DNA of 64,000 bases, taken from Pseudomonas sp. BN102. GTDB taxonomy: Bacteria > Pseudomonadota > Gammaproteobacteria > Pseudomonadales > Pseudomonadaceae. Shown here in pieces: positions 46,057 through 56,159 of this stretch. Within the stretch, counting starts at the first letter, position 1, and each line of letters starts with the position of its first letter. The position numbers and the translations under genes were made by a program. The stretch lies in contig NZ_SSON01000073.1 in NCBI RefSeq assembly GCF_029871245.1, positions 275,257 through 339,256 on the forward strand, read 5' to 3'. The notes beneath the pieces are model-generated. The model did not search any database. It was given only the letters and a program-made list of their open reading frames with translations, and had not been told where the DNA came from.

Positions 46057-46116
46057 GTAGGAGCGAGCTTGCTCGCGAAGCTCTTGGTGCTGTTTCGCGA
46101 GCAAGCTCGCTCCTAC
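46057..46116. repeat. REPIN between prfB and lysS
   Basis: Two REP sequences face each other: GTAGGAGCGAGCTTGCTCGC (46057-46076) and its inverted partner GCGAGCAAGCTCGCTCCTAC (46097-46116), with a 20-base linker between. This is the standard GTAGGAGC REP family of Pseudomonas mobilised in trans by a RAYT transposase encoded elsewhere. Confidence 0.93.
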
Positions 46117-46129
46117 AAGAGTGCGCGCG

Positions 46130-47225
46130 TTACAGCCCTTGCTTGAGGCTGGCTTCCAGGTATTCGTCCAGGTCGCCGTCCAGCACCTTGTCGCAGTCGC
46201 TGCGCTCGACGCCGGTACGCAGGTCCTTGATCCGCGACTGGTCGAGGACGTAGGAGCGAATCTGGTGGCCCCAGCCGATGTCGGACTTGGAGTCTTCCAG
46301 GGCCTGGGACGCGGCGTTGCGCTTCTGCATCTCCTGCTCGTACAACTTGGCCCGCAGCATCTTCATGGCGGTGTCCTTGTTGGCGTGCTGGGAGCGTTCG
46401 TTCTGGCACGCCACCACGGTGTTGGTCGGCACGTGGGTGATACGCACCGCGGAGTCGGTGGTGTTCACGTGCTGGCCGCCGGCGCCGGAGGAGCGGTAGG
46501 TGTCGATGCGCAGGTCCGCCGGATTGATCTCGATATCGATGTTGTCATCGATCTCGGGGGAAGCGAATACGGCGGTGAAGGAGGTGTGGCGACGGTTGCC
46601 GGAGTCGAACGGGCTCTTGCGCACCAGGCGGTGCACGCCGATCTCGGTGCGCAGCCAGCCGAAGGCGTACTCGCCCTTGACGTGCACGGTGGCGCCCTTG
46701 ATGCCGGCCACTTCGCCTTCGGACAGTTCGATGATGGTGGCGTCGAAGCCGCGCTTGTCAGCCCAGCGCAGGTACATGCGCAGCAGCATGTTGGCCCAGT
46801 CCTGGGCCTCGGTGCCGCCGGAACCGGCCTGGATGTCCAGGTAGGCGTTGTTCATGTCCATCTCGCCGCTGAACATGCGGCGGAATTCCAGCTTCTCGAG
46901 GATCTCGCGCAGGCGCTCGACTTCGGCGGCGACGTCGTTCACCGCGCCTTCGTCATTCTCCTCGACCGCCATGTCCAGCAAGTCACGGGAGTCGGCGAGC
47001 CCACCATTCAGGTCGTCCAGGGTCTCGACGATCTGCGCCAGTTGGGCACGCTCGCGGCCCAGGTTCTGGGCGTATTCGGGGTTGTTCCAGACGTTCGGGT
47101 CTTCGAGTTCGCGGTTTACTTCGACGAGACGATCATGCTTGTGATCGTAGTCAAAGATACCCCCGAATAGACAGGGTGCGGTCGGAGAGGTCCTTGATGC
47201 TGTTCAGGATCGGGTTGATTTCCAT
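46130..47225 (-). CDS. prfB: peptide chain release factor 2 (PrfB) with programmed +1 frameshift
   Basis: RF2 recognises UAA and UGA stop codons. The first 24 codons ([24 protein letters not shown]) end in an in-frame UGA at 47151-47153. The slippery site is CTT-TGA-C with an SD-like GGGGG just upstream, so ribosomes shift +1 to read GAC and continue to the stop at 46130. The joined product is 364 residues. The GGQ motif is in [13 protein letters not shown] and the tripeptide anticodon-like SPF in RLVRKSPFD. When RF2 is scarce the UGA pauses, promoting the shift, so the gene senses its own product. The start is the ATG at 47225. Confidence 0.97.
47147..47166 (-). promoter_or_regulatory. prfB programmed frameshift site
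   Basis: The minus strand carries GGGGGTATCTTTGAC: an SD-like purine run three bases before CTT-TGA-C, the canonical +1 frameshift signal of bacterial prfB genes. It is the only in-frame UGA before codon 25. Confidence 0.95.
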
Positions 47226-47358
47226 GGCGGGAAGCTCTCGCTGGCAAAACTTTCGGAAAAGCCGGCGAGTATACCCGAGTCACCGAATGCCGGCAGCATG
47301 CCAGCCAAGAATTGCCCGGACAGGGCGACGCACGGACGGGCCGGCGCCGCGCGGTGCC

Positions 47359-48384
47359 TCAAGGTGCGGGATCGGGCACCACCATGGCCACCTGGTTGCG
47401 GCCGTTGTACTTCGCCTGGTAGAGCCCCTGGTCCGCTATGTCCACCAGCACCAGCGAGGCCTGGCCGGCCTTGGGCGTGAGGGTGGCGACGCCAATGCTG
47501 ACGCTCAGCGCCGAACCGGGCGCCGGCATGTCGTGGGGAATGGCCAGCGCCTCGATACTGCGCCGCACCTTCTCGGCCAGCAGGCGCGCACCGCCGGCCG
47601 CGGTGCCCGGCAGTACCAAGGCGAACTCCTCGCCGCCGTAGCGCGCGGCCAGGTCGGTGGAACGGCTGCAGGCGGCGCGTATGGCCTCGGCCACCCGGCG
47701 CAGCGCGTCATCGCCGGCCACATGTCCGAAGCTGTCGTTGAAGCTCTTGAAATGGTCGACGTCGATCATCAGCAGCGACAGCTCGCTCTGTTCGCGCAGG
47801 GCGCGGCGCCATTCCATGTCCATGTACTCGTCGAAATGGCGACGGTTGGACAGGCCGGTCAGGCCGTCGGAGTTCATCAGGCGCTGCAGCACCAGGTTGG
47901 TTTCCAGCAGCTGCTGCTGGCTTTCGCGCAGGGCGCGATAGGCCTCGTCACGCTGCTGCAGCGCAACGAAGGAACGCGAGTGGTAGCGGATACGCGCCAC
48001 CAGTTCGATGGCGTCGGGCAGCTTGACCAGGTAGTCGTTGGCCCCGGCGGCAAAGGCGGCGCTCTTGATCGCGGGCTCCTCCTTGGTCGACAGGACAATG
48101 ATCGGCACGTCGCGCAAGGCGGGCACGGCGCGGTACTCGGCCAGCAGGCTGAGGCCGTCGACGCCGGGCATCACCAGGTCCTGGAGGATGACCGTCGGCT
48201 TGACTTGCAGCGCCACGGCGACGGCCTGCAGCGGGTCGGCGCAGAAATGGAAGTCGATGCCCGGCACCGTGACCAGCGCGCGGCGCACCGCCTCACCGAT
48301 CATGGCCTGGTCATCGACCAGCAGGACCATTGCCGCGGCTTCGCCCGTGGTCATGTCCGTGTGGCTGCGATAGGGGTATTGCAT
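47359..48384 (-). CDS. wspR: diguanylate cyclase response regulator WspR
   Basis: The output of the Wsp system; it makes c-di-GMP on surface contact. It has 341 residues, from the ATG at 48384 ([20 protein letters not shown]) with GGAGAG upstream; the open frame extends further upstream through non-coding sequence. A receiver domain has phosphoacceptor Asp69 ([10 protein letters not shown]). The GGDEF domain has GGEEF at 250-254, and the RxxD allosteric I-site is at 241-244 (RSTD), so both catalysis and product inhibition are retained. It is last in the wsp operon, 34 bases after wspF. Confidence 0.97.
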   Translation of the reverse strand: MQYPYRSHTDMTTGEAAAMVLLVDDQAMIGEAVRRALVTVPGIDFHFCADPLQAVAVALQVKPTVILQDLVMPGVDGLSLLAEYRAVPALRDVPIIVLSTKEEPAIKSAAFAAGANDYLVKLPDAIELVARIRYHSRSFVALQQRDEAYRALRESQQQLLETNLVLQRLMNSDGLTGLSNRRHFDEYMDMEWRRALREQSELSLLMIDVDHFKSFNDSFGHVAGDDALRRVAEAIRAACSRSTDLAARYGGEEFALVLPGTAAGGARLLAEKVRRSIEALAIPHDMPAPGSALSVSIGVATLTPKAGQASLVLVDIADQGLYQAKYNGRNQVAMVVPDPAP

Positions 48385-48418
48385 AACGCTCTCCGGGCCC
48401 TCGGGCCTGAGGTGAAAT

Positions 48419-49423
48419 TCATCCGAATGCCTCGACCAGCCGGGGCGCGATACGCTCCAGCGCGAGGATTTCCACCGCTGCGCCAATGGCGGCTGCGGCT
48501 TTTGGCATGCCATAGACAGCGCAGCTGGCCTGGTCCTGGGCAATGGTCAGGAAGCCCCGGCCACGCATGCGCTTGAGGCCTTCGGCGCCGTCCCGGCCCA
48601 TGCCGGTGAGCAGGACGCCGATGGCTTCGCCCTTCCAGTGCGCCACCAGGCTGTCGAAGAAGACGTCGATCGACGGCCGATACACATGGCTGGTGGGCTC
48701 GGCGGTGTAGGCCAGCTCGCCGCTGCGCAACAGCCGCAGGTGATTGTTGGTGCCGGCCAGGAGAATGGTTCCCGGCTGCGGCGGCTCGCCATCCCGGGCC
48801 AGGCGCACCGGCAGCTGGGATTCGCTGGCCAGCCAGTCTGCCATGCCGGCGGCGAACACTTCGTCGACGTGCTGCACAAGCACTACCGATGCCGGGAAGT
48901 TTGCCGGCAGTTGCTTGAGCAGTTGCGCCAGTGACGCCGGCCCGCCGGCCGAGGCGCCTATGGCCACCAGGCACTGGCCACCGCTGTGCGACTTGCGCGG
49001 TTCCGCAATACTGCGGCCGCGGCTGTCGGGCTGGCCCACGAGCCAGCCGATGTTCTGAATCTTGCGCAGCAGCGCCGCCGCTTCCTGGGCCTGGCCGCTG
49101 CCGAGCGCCGGGGTGTTCACCGCATCCAGCGCGCCGTGCCCCATGGCCTCGAACACACGATGCACGTTCTGCTCGATATCCACGGTGACGATAAGGATGG
49201 CGCAGGGGCTGCGGGCCATGATCTGGCGAGTCGCCTCGACACCGTCCATCACCGGCATCAGGAGGTCCATCAGCACCACGTCCGGCACATCCCGGCCGCA
49301 GAGCTCCACCGCTTCCGCGCCATTGCCGGCCACCCAGGCGATCTGGTGCGCCGGCTCCAGGGCCAGGGCCCGGCGCAGCGCCTCCACCGCCAGGGGCATA
49401 TCGTTGACTATCCCTATCTTCAC
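48419..49423 (-). CDS. wspF: CheB-like methylesterase WspF
   Basis: A 334-residue receiver-methylesterase. The receiver domain has Asp53 ([11 protein letters not shown]). The esterase domain has GASAGG with the nucleophile Ser, LVQHVDEVF with the catalytic His, and GMGRDGAEG with the Asp. It demethylates WspA and lowers signalling; in P. aeruginosa, wspF loss causes wrinkly small-colony variants through constant c-di-GMP production. The frame appears intact here. The start overlaps the wspE stop (ATGA). Confidence 0.96.
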   Translation of the reverse strand: MKIGIVNDMPLAVEALRRALALEPAHQIAWVAGNGAEAVELCGRDVPDVVLMDLLMPVMDGVEATRQIMARSPCAILIVTVDIEQNVHRVFEAMGHGALDAVNTPALGSGQAQEAAALLRKIQNIGWLVGQPDSRGRSIAEPRKSHSGGQCLVAIGASAGGPASLAQLLKQLPANFPASVVLVQHVDEVFAAGMADWLASESQLPVRLARDGEPPQPGTILLAGTNNHLRLLRSGELAYTAEPTSHVYRPSIDVFFDSLVAHWKGEAIGVLLTGMGRDGAEGLKRMRGRGFLTIAQDQASCAVYGMPKAAAAIGAAVEILALERIAPRLVEAFG

Positions 49424-51696
49424 CCTTGCGCCTCCCCGATCAGCATGACCACTGCATCCAGCAACGCCTCGTCGTGGAAGCTGGCCTTGGCCAGATAATA
49501 GTCGGCGCCGGCATCCAGGCCGCGACGACGGTCCTCTTCACGATCCTTGTAGGACACCACCATCACCGGCAGGGACTGCAGGCGATTGTCGCGGCGCACC
49601 AGGGTGACCAGCTCGATGCCGTCCATGCGCGGCATGTCGATGTCGGTGACCAGCAGATCGAAATGCTCCGAACGCAGCGCGTTCCAGCCGTCCATGCCGT
49701 CCACCGCCACGGCCACGTCGTAACCGCGCCCCTGCAGCAGCTTGCGCTCCAGCTCGCGCACGGTGAGCGAGTCATCCACCACCAGCACCCGTTTGCGCTG
49801 GGCACCAACGCCCTGCCGGCCGCTGCGGTCGACTTTCTCCAGACGGCCGCTGCCGAGCAGCTTGCCGACCGACTTGAACAGGTCCTCGACGTCGAGGATC
49901 AGCACTGGCCTGCCATCATCCAGCAAGGCCCCGGCCGACAGGTCCTGGACCTTGCCCAGGCGCGGGTCGAGCGGCATCACCACCAGGGTGCGCTCGCCGA
50001 TGAAGCGCTCGACGGCGATGCCGTAGCAGGTATCACGCTCGCTGATCAGCACCACCGGGATGCCGGTCTCGTCGCGCGTGCCCTCGGCGCACTGGAGTAT
50101 CTGGCTGGCCGAGACCAGGCCGACGTGCCGGCCCTCGTGCCAGAAATGTTGGCGGCCTTCGAGCTGGACGATGTCCTCGTGCTGCAGGCGGGTCATGCGC
50201 TCGATATGCGCCAGGGGGAAGGCGTAGGCCTCGCCGCCGACCTCCACCACCAGGCTGCGCACCACCGACAGGGTCAGCGGCACTTCGATATGGAAACTGG
50301 CGCCCTGGCCGCTGCGCTGTTCCATGCGCACGCCACCGCGCAGCTGGCGCACCATGTGCTGTACCACATCCAGGCCGACGCCGCGTCCGGAAACCTCGGT
50401 GACCTGGTCGCGCATGCTGAAACCGGGCAGGAAGAGGAAAGCCAGCAGCTCATCCTCGGTCATCCGTGCGCCGGTGTCGGGGCTGGCGAACCCGCGCGCG
50501 ACCACCGTATCGCGCAGGCGCTCCAGGTCCACCCCGGCGCCGTCGTCGGCCAGCTCCAGCAGCAGCATCCCGGCGTGGTGGCGGGCATGCAGGCGGATCA
50601 CTCCCTCCTCCGGCTTGCCCAGGCGTATGCGTAGGTGTGGGCTCTCGATGCCATGATCGACCGCGTTGCGCAGCAGGTGGGTCAGGGGGGCTTCCAGGCG
50701 CTCCAGCACGTCGCGGTCGACCTGGGTGGTCTCGCCGCTCACCTCCAGCCGCACCGGCTTGCCCAGGGAGCGGCCGAGGTCGCGGACCATCCGTGCCTGG
50801 CCGGCCAGCACATCGGCGAAGGGCCGCATGCGCGAAGCCAGGGCGGCGTCATAAAGGAGCTGGGCGCGCTGGCCGCCCTGCCAGCCGAACTCGTCGAAAT
50901 CGGCCATGTAGCCGGCAAGCATCTGCTGGCATTCACCGAGCAACTGCCGGGCTTCGCCGAGCATGGTCTGGCCCTGGGCGTCCAGGGCGCCGTCCAGCAC
51001 CGACTCGCGGGCCACGTCCAGGGCGCGGCTGGCGCTGGCCTGAAGGCGCTTGAGGCGATGCAGGGTGTCGTTCAGAGGCTTGATGCGCTGGAACTCCACC
51101 AGCGATTTGCTGGAGATATCCAGCAGGTGGTCCAGGCGCTCGGCGCTGACCCGCAGGACCCGGTCTCGGGCCTCGCCAGCGCTGTCGCCGGCGGCCGGGG
51201 GCTCCGGTTCGCGGGGCTCGGGCCCGGCAATGGGCGGTTCCACCACGAGTGGAACGGGGAGCACCGCTTCAAGCAGCTCCTGGACAGGCGGCGGCGCTAC
51301 CTCACCGGGCAAGCCCTGCAGGCGGGCGATCAGCGCTTCGATGGATTCGCGCCCGGCGCCGTCCGCCCAGTCGGCGTCGCTGCCGATACGCAGCAGCAGG
51401 TCCGAGCCCTGCAGCAGGGCATCGATGTTTTCCGGTTGCAGGTGGGCGTGTCCCTGGCGGGCGGCCTCCAGCAGGTCCTCCATCACATGGGCGACCCGCA
51501 CTCCGGCATCCAGCCCGACTATGCGCGCCGCGCCTTTCAGGGAGTGAGCCGCGCGCATGCAGGCTTCCAGCTGGTCGGCCTGGGCCGGGTTGCGCTCCAG
51601 CACCAGCAGACCGGTGTTGAGCACCTGGGTCTGGGCCTCCGCCTCCAGGCGGAACAGCTCCAGCAGGGAGGCGTCGCGCATCTGGTCAGGGGTCAT
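49420..51696 (-). CDS. wspE: hybrid CheA-type kinase WspE
   Basis: A 758-residue hybrid histidine kinase. An Hpt domain has phosphorylatable His51 (AAHSLKGAARIVGL), followed by a P2-like linker rich in Pro, dimerisation and ATPase domains (GRGVGLDVVQ), a CheW-like domain, and a C-terminal receiver (VDDSLTVRELERKLLQ; DLLVTDIDMPRMDG). It phosphorylates WspR and WspF. It overlaps wspF and wspD by ATGA junctions, so all are one transcript. Confidence 0.97.
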   Translation of the reverse strand: MTPDQMRDASLLELFRLEAEAQTQVLNTGLLVLERNPAQADQLEACMRAAHSLKGAARIVGLDAGVRVAHVMEDLLEAARQGHAHLQPENIDALLQGSDLLLRIGSDADWADGAGRESIEALIARLQGLPGEVAPPPVQELLEAVLPVPLVVEPPIAGPEPREPEPPAAGDSAGEARDRVLRVSAERLDHLLDISSKSLVEFQRIKPLNDTLHRLKRLQASASRALDVARESVLDGALDAQGQTMLGEARQLLGECQQMLAGYMADFDEFGWQGGQRAQLLYDAALASRMRPFADVLAGQARMVRDLGRSLGKPVRLEVSGETTQVDRDVLERLEAPLTHLLRNAVDHGIESPHLRIRLGKPEEGVIRLHARHHAGMLLLELADDGAGVDLERLRDTVVARGFASPDTGARMTEDELLAFLFLPGFSMRDQVTEVSGRGVGLDVVQHMVRQLRGGVRMEQRSGQGASFHIEVPLTLSVVRSLVVEVGGEAYAFPLAHIERMTRLQHEDIVQLEGRQHFWHEGRHVGLVSASQILQCAEGTRDETGIPVVLISERDTCYGIAVERFIGERTLVVMPLDPRLGKVQDLSAGALLDDGRPVLILDVEDLFKSVGKLLGSGRLEKVDRSGRQGVGAQRKRVLVVDDSLTVRELERKLLQGRGYDVAVAVDGMDGWNALRSEHFDLLVTDIDMPRMDGIELVTLVRRDNRLQSLPVMVVSYKDREEDRRRGLDAGADYYLAKASFHDEALLDAVVMLIGEAQG

Positions 51697-52382
51697 GCCA
51701 GGCTCCTTGCCATGGCCTGCAGCAGCAGGTCTTCATCCAGCAACGTGATGCTGCGTCCGCGCCACTGCACCACGCCCGAGGCGAACTGGCGCGCGGCCAG
51801 GTCCGCTGCGCGGCCGGGCTCCACGACCGCGTCCAGGGGAATGCCGTGGATGCCGTCGACCTCCTCCACCGGTGCCACCAGGGGCCCGCCCTGGCTGGCG
51901 AAAATCAGCATGCGCGGCACGACCCGGCGATCAGTGGGCGCCGCCCCGCCCTTCTCCAGCCCCAGCAGCTCGGTCAGGGACAGGCAGGCCACCAGCGCGC
52001 CACGCACGTTGGTCACCCCGAGCAGGGTCAGCGAACGCTGGTGCGGCAGGGAATGGATCAGGCCCATGGCGGCCACCTCCACCAGGCTGTGCGTGGCCAG
52101 GCCCAACCACTCCTCGCCCAGGCGGAACACCAGGGTGGAGCGGCGCTCGCGGCTGTCCTCCTCCTGGGTGTCGGCAAGCTCGGCCGCTTCGTCCTCGCGG
52201 TTCAGGGCGTAGCGGTCGAGCAGGAGGGTGGCGGCCGCCGCGTGCACCTCGCAGTTGCGGCAATGGACGTGGGCGGCCAGGCGTTCGCAGGACTGGTCGC
52301 CATGCACGCCGATTCGGTTCCAACAGTCGTCCACCACCGGCAGTTGGTCGCTGGCGATCAGCGGCAGGCGGTTAACGGCCAT
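51693..52382 (-). CDS. wspD: CheW-like coupling protein WspD
   Basis: A 229-residue protein with an N-terminal extension (Cys-rich DQSCERLAAHVHCRNCEV) and a CheW domain (LVFRLGEEWLGLATHSLVEV; NVRGALVACLSLTELL). It links WspA to WspE. Its start overlaps the end of wspC by 11 bases. Two CheW homologues (WspB and WspD) exist in this system. The cysteine cluster is unusual for CheW and is recalled as typical of WspD. Confidence 0.93.
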   Translation of the reverse strand: MAVNRLPLIASDQLPVVDDCWNRIGVHGDQSCERLAAHVHCRNCEVHAAAATLLLDRYALNREDEAAELADTQEEDSRERRSTLVFRLGEEWLGLATHSLVEVAAMGLIHSLPHQRSLTLLGVTNVRGALVACLSLTELLGLEKGGAAPTDRRVVPRMLIFASQGGPLVAPVEEVDGIHGIPLDAVVEPGRAADLAARQFASGVVQWRGRSITLLDEDLLLQAMARSLA

Positions 52383-53622
52383 GGCTGTTCATTCCCCGGC
52401 TGGCTCGCTCGAGCAGGCGCTTCGCCCCGGCCTGATCGCCACGGGCGCCGAGCAGCGCCGCCAGGTGGGCCAGCGCCTCCGCATGCTGTGGCTGCAGATA
52501 GAGGGCCTTGCGGTAGTAGTCCTGGGCGTCGTCGGCCCTGCCGGCGACATCGCTGAGCAGGCCGAGCCAGTAGAAGGCATCGGCCGACGGGCCGTGTGCG
52601 GCGAGATGTTCCTCGCAGGCGGCGCGCGCCTGCTCGCTGCGGCCACTGTTGGCCAGGCTGGCGATGTTGGCCAGGGCCGCGTCGCAGTTCGAGCTGTCGG
52701 CCACCGCCGCCGGTCGCTCCGGCTTCGGCAGCGGCTGGCGCGGTCGTACCGGGATGCGCGCAAGCGTGGGGCCGGCCATGAGCGGCGCGGGCATCTGCTC
52801 ACGCGGCTTGGCTGCCTTGGCGGCGGGCGTGGCCTGCGCGTGGCGGAAGACGAAGGCTTGTGGATAACCCAGCGGCTGCATGCCCTGCTGGCTGAGCAGG
52901 CTCGCCTCTGCCGGGCCGATGAACATGGCGCCGTCGCGCTGCATCAGGCGCTTGAGCACCTCCAGTACGGCCACCTGGGTGGGCCGATCGAAATAGATCA
53001 GCAGGTTGCGGCAGAAGACGAAATCGTAGGGCGGCTCCCCCGCCAGCAGGCCGGGGTCCAGCAGGTTGCCACGCAGGAAGCGCACCTTCGACGCCACCTG
53101 TTGCGCCAGGGCATAGCCGTCGCCGCTGGGAATGAAATAGCGCTCGCGAAAGCCCAGCTCCTGGCCACGGAAGGAGTTGCGCCCATAGCGCCCCTCGCGC
53201 GCCAGCTCCAGCACCCGCTCGCTGATGTCCACCGCGTCCACCTGGAACAGGCCCGGCGCCAGGCCGGCGTCCAGCAGCGCCATGACGATGGAGAAGGGTT
53301 CTTCCCCGGTGGAACAGGGCAGGCTGAGGATGCGTAGTGGACGCCCGCCGACAAGTGCCGGCAACCGCTCGAAGGCCAGGCGGCCAAGGGCGGTGAAGGA
53401 CTCGGGATAGCGGAAGAACCAGGTCTCGGGAACCACCACCGCCTCGACCAGGGCCTGCTGCTCGGCCGGCGAGGCATTGAGGGCATTCCAGTAGGCATCT
53501 TCGTCGCGGCTGCCGCAGGCGTTCATGCGCTGGCGCACCGCGCGCTCCATCACCAGGCGGCCGACGGACTCGGCTTCCAGGCCGATGCGGGTCTTCAGCA
53601 GCACCTCGAAGCGCTCGATCAT
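52372..53622 (-). CDS. wspC: CheR-like methyltransferase with TPR repeats, WspC
   Basis: A 416-residue protein: an N-terminal CheR methyltransferase domain (VVVPETWFFRYPESF; LSLPCSTGEEPFSI; YDFVFCRNLLIYF) followed by a Pro-rich linker and C-terminal TPR-like repeats (SADAFYWLGLLSDVAGRADDA, DYYRKALYLQPQHAEALAHL). It methylates WspA, raising signal. I used the ATG at 53622, which overlaps the wspB stop (ATGA). The upstream open frame through wspB is not coding. Confidence 0.95.
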   Translation of the reverse strand: MIERFEVLLKTRIGLEAESVGRLVMERAVRQRMNACGSRDEDAYWNALNASPAEQQALVEAVVVPETWFFRYPESFTALGRLAFERLPALVGGRPLRILSLPCSTGEEPFSIVMALLDAGLAPGLFQVDAVDISERVLELAREGRYGRNSFRGQELGFRERYFIPSGDGYALAQQVASKVRFLRGNLLDPGLLAGEPPYDFVFCRNLLIYFDRPTQVAVLEVLKRLMQRDGAMFIGPAEASLLSQQGMQPLGYPQAFVFRHAQATPAAKAAKPREQMPAPLMAGPTLARIPVRPRQPLPKPERPAAVADSSNCDAALANIASLANSGRSEQARAACEEHLAAHGPSADAFYWLGLLSDVAGRADDAQDYYRKALYLQPQHAEALAHLAALLGARGDQAGAKRLLERASRGMNSHGR

Positions 53623-54125
53623 GTCGCGCCCTCCGTGGCCGGGAACAACAGCGCGCGGACCTCGTCCGGCAAGAGGTCGGCGACACGGATGCGCTGCACC
53701 AGGCCGCCGGCACTCTGGTACACCGGCCCCAGGTAGCGCGCCTCGCCCTGCTCCAGGCCGTAGTCGCGGAATTCCTCCGGATGGCAACGCAGGGTGTCGG
53801 TGGCCTGTTCCAGGATCAACCCGAGCCAGCGCGACTCGCCCGCCAGCGGGTAGTCCACCAGCACCAGGCGGGTACTGGTGCGCGATTGCGCCGGGTGCCC
53901 ATAGGCGAGCACGCCGAGGTCCAGGACCGGCACCATTGCGCCGCGATGGGCGAACACCCCGGCGACCCAGGCCGGGGCCTCGGGCAACTGCTTGAGGCGC
54001 TGCAGGGGCAGCACCTCCACCACTTCATGGACATCCAGCGCATAGCGGTCGCCGCCCATGCGGAACTGCAGGTACAGCCTGCCGCGGACGGTGCGCGCCG
54101 ACGCGCGGGTTCGACTCGGACCCAT
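53619..54125 (-). CDS. wspB: CheW-like coupling protein WspB
   Basis: A 168-residue CheW-domain protein beginning MGPSRTRASARTVRGRLYL. Characteristic stretches are YALDVHEVVEVLPLQRLKQLP and WVAGVFAHRGAMVPVLDLGVL. It follows wspA by 9 bases and overlaps wspC. It should couple the receptor to the kinase WspE along with WspD. Confidence 0.93.
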   Translation of the reverse strand: MGPSRTRASARTVRGRLYLQFRMGGDRYALDVHEVVEVLPLQRLKQLPEAPAWVAGVFAHRGAMVPVLDLGVLAYGHPAQSRTSTRLVLVDYPLAGESRWLGLILEQATDTLRCHPEEFRDYGLEQGEARYLGPVYQSAGGLVQRIRVADLLPDEVRALLFPATEGAT

Positions 54126-54134
54126 GGCGCCGGC

Positions 54135-55775
54135 TCAGACCTTGAAGCGGCTGACGCCGGTTCGCAGGCCGTTGGCCACCAGGTTCAGTTCATCGATGGC
54201 CGAGCTGGCCTGGCGCAGGGATTCCACTGTCTGCCCGGTGGCCTCGCCCAGCTGCACCAGGGCCTGGTTGATCTGCTCGGCGCCGGTGGCCTGAGCCTGC
54301 ATGCCTTCATTGACCATCTGCACCCGCGGCGCCAGTGCCTGCACCTGCTGGATGATCTGCGACAGCTGTTCGCCCACTTGCCCCACTTCGGCGATGCCGC
54401 GGCGCACTTCCTCGGAGAACTTGTCCATGCCCATGACCCCGGCCGACACCGCCGACTGGATCTCGCGCACCATCTGCTCGATGTCGTAGGTGGCCACGGC
54501 GGTCTGGTCGGCCAGGCGGCGCACTTCGGTGGCGACCACTGCAAAGCCGCGGCCGTACTCGCCGGCCTTTTCGGCCTCGATGGCGGCGTTGAGAGACAGC
54601 AGGTTGGTCTGGTCGGCCACCTTGACGATGGTGGTGACCACCTGGTTGATGTTGCCGGCCTTCTCGTTGAGGATCGACAGCTTGGCGTTGACCAGCTCGG
54701 CGGCGCCCATCACCTGGTGCATGGTGTCTTCCATGCGCGCCAGGCCGAGCTGGCCGGAGCCGGCGAGGATGGAGGTCTGCTCGGCAGTACCGGACACCTC
54801 GGCCATGGTGCGCACCAGGTCCCGCGACGTAGCGGCGATCTCCCGCGAAGTGGCGCCAATCTCAGTGGTAGTGGCAGCGGTTTCGGTGGCGGTGGCCTGC
54901 TGCTGCTTGGAGGTGGCGGCGATCTCGGTGACGGAGGTGGTCATCTGCACCGCCGAGCGCTGGGCCTGGGCCACCAGGGTCTTGAGCTCCTCGGCCATGT
55001 TGTTGAAGCCGGTCTCGATGGCGTTGAATTCGTCCTTGCGCTGGAGGTCCAGTCGGGTCGACAGGTCGCCACCGCCCATCACTTTCAGGGTCTCGACTAT
55101 GCCGCCCACCGGGCGGGTGATGGCGCGCAGAAGGAGCAGGCCGCAGATGGCCGCGGCGGCGGCGGCCAGCAACAGCGAAAGCAGCATGCTCAGCTCCGCG
55201 GCACGCACCGCGGCCACGATCTCGGCCGCCTGGTGTTCGGCCGTTCCCTTGTCGAAATCGATCAGGTCATTGAGCCGCTGCCGCCCGACCTGCCATTTCT
55301 CCAGGGTCAGGGACTGGAACAGGTGCGTGGCCTCGCTGGTCTGGTTTTTCTGCAGTAGCTCCAGCACCCGGGCGTGGACTTCGAGATAGGCGTCGCGACT
55401 GGTTTCGAATTCCTGGGTAGCCGCCGTGTCATCGGCGTCGACTATGGTCCCCTTGTAAGCCTTGAGCATGGCCTCGAGCTGTTCCCTGGTGGCGCGCAGA
55501 CCGTCGAAGTCGGCCTTGGACAATACCTCCCCAGGATGCTCGCCCTCATCGCTGTGGATGCCGAACAGCTCCTGGGTCCTGAGCATGTGGTCGGTCCAGG
55601 CACTGCGCATCTTGCTGACGAAGTACATGCCTGGCACCGCATCCGTCAGCATCCTCTCAGCGCTTTTCTCGATGGTGAGCATGCGCATGTATGAGCTGAC
55701 TGCCATCAGCAGCATGATGGCGATGATCACCGCGAAACTTGCCTGGATACGCAAGCGAACTGTCCAGTTCTTCAC
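54135..55775 (-). CDS. wspA: methyl-accepting surface-sensing receptor WspA
   Basis: A 546-residue membrane chemoreceptor. It has a first membrane helix (about 9-30), a four-helix-bundle sensor domain (about 31-185), a second membrane helix (about 190-212), a HAMP domain, methylation helices and a signalling tip. The tip is [32 protein letters not shown], which is strongly conserved. In P. aeruginosa WspA clusters sense surface contact rather than a soluble ligand. It is the first gene of a seven-gene operon to wspR, so the promoter must lie within the 384-base gap upstream. Confidence 0.96.
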   Translation of the reverse strand: MKNWTVRLRIQASFAVIIAIMLLMAVSSYMRMLTIEKSAERMLTDAVPGMYFVSKMRSAWTDHMLRTQELFGIHSDEGEHPGEVLSKADFDGLRATREQLEAMLKAYKGTIVDADDTAATQEFETSRDAYLEVHARVLELLQKNQTSEATHLFQSLTLEKWQVGRQRLNDLIDFDKGTAEHQAAEIVAAVRAAELSMLLSLLLAAAAAAICGLLLLRAITRPVGGIVETLKVMGGGDLSTRLDLQRKDEFNAIETGFNNMAEELKTLVAQAQRSAVQMTTSVTEIAATSKQQQATATETAATTTEIGATSREIAATSRDLVRTMAEVSGTAEQTSILAGSGQLGLARMEDTMHQVMGAAELVNAKLSILNEKAGNINQVVTTIVKVADQTNLLSLNAAIEAEKAGEYGRGFAVVATEVRRLADQTAVATYDIEQMVREIQSAVSAGVMGMDKFSEEVRRGIAEVGQVGEQLSQIIQQVQALAPRVQMVNEGMQAQATGAEQINQALVQLGEATGQTVESLRQASSAIDELNLVANGLRTGVSRFKV

Positions 55776-56159
55776 ATTCTTCCCCAGTTACCTGTGCCCG
55801 GATTCATGGCGGCCCGAAGCCGTGGCGGCGACTCTAGTGACTAGTCCGGGCGCCCGCAAGCTCGGCAAACGGTACTTTTATGCCGCCAGAAAGCCGGCGG
55901 CGCCCGATGTCAGGGAAGTCTGGCAGAAAGTGGAAGATTTGCAGGGAGTAATGCTACTCAGTATCGATTGCAAGCCAAATTGCCCGGGAGCGGCACTCCG
56001 GACCTGGGGAAAGAATTCATCCGCGCAGCGGGACTGCCCAGCCCACTGCAAATGCGCCTACCCGGCGTAGGGTGGAAAGCGCTTTTCATTTCCACCTTTC
56101 ACAGTCAAACAAGACCTCGAATGGTGGACCGATGAAGCGTGGTCCACCCTCCCCCCGGA
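55776..56159. other. non-coding gap upstream of wspA, with repeats
   Basis: A 384-base gap between wspA and the divergently... same-strand DUF533 gene. No credible gene was found. Near wspA it has a perfect 11-base palindrome, CTAGT-G-ACTAG (55834-55844), a possible regulatory site. The middle has weak AT-richer stretches. The right end carries the REP-like element at 56066-56150. The wsp promoter is not identifiable by eye. Confidence 0.5.
56066..56150. repeat. REP-like double hairpin, GTAGGGTGG family
   Basis: GTAGGGTGGAAAGCGCTTTTCATTTCCACC is followed by GGTGGACCGATGAAGCGTGGTCCACCCTC, each with its own hairpin. The arms match those at 7060-7136. This form carries about 20 bases between the two hairpins. 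Confidence 0.7.

Noticed and set aside
46130-46981. prfB as a 283-residue protein starting at 46981
   Set aside because: The start would be inside the gene; the frameshifted 364-residue product explains the sequence upstream.
52372-53787. wspC start at 53787
   Set aside because: The extra 55 residues lie antiparallel... overlapping wspB in another frame and are Arg/Pro/Gly-rich with no CheR similarity.
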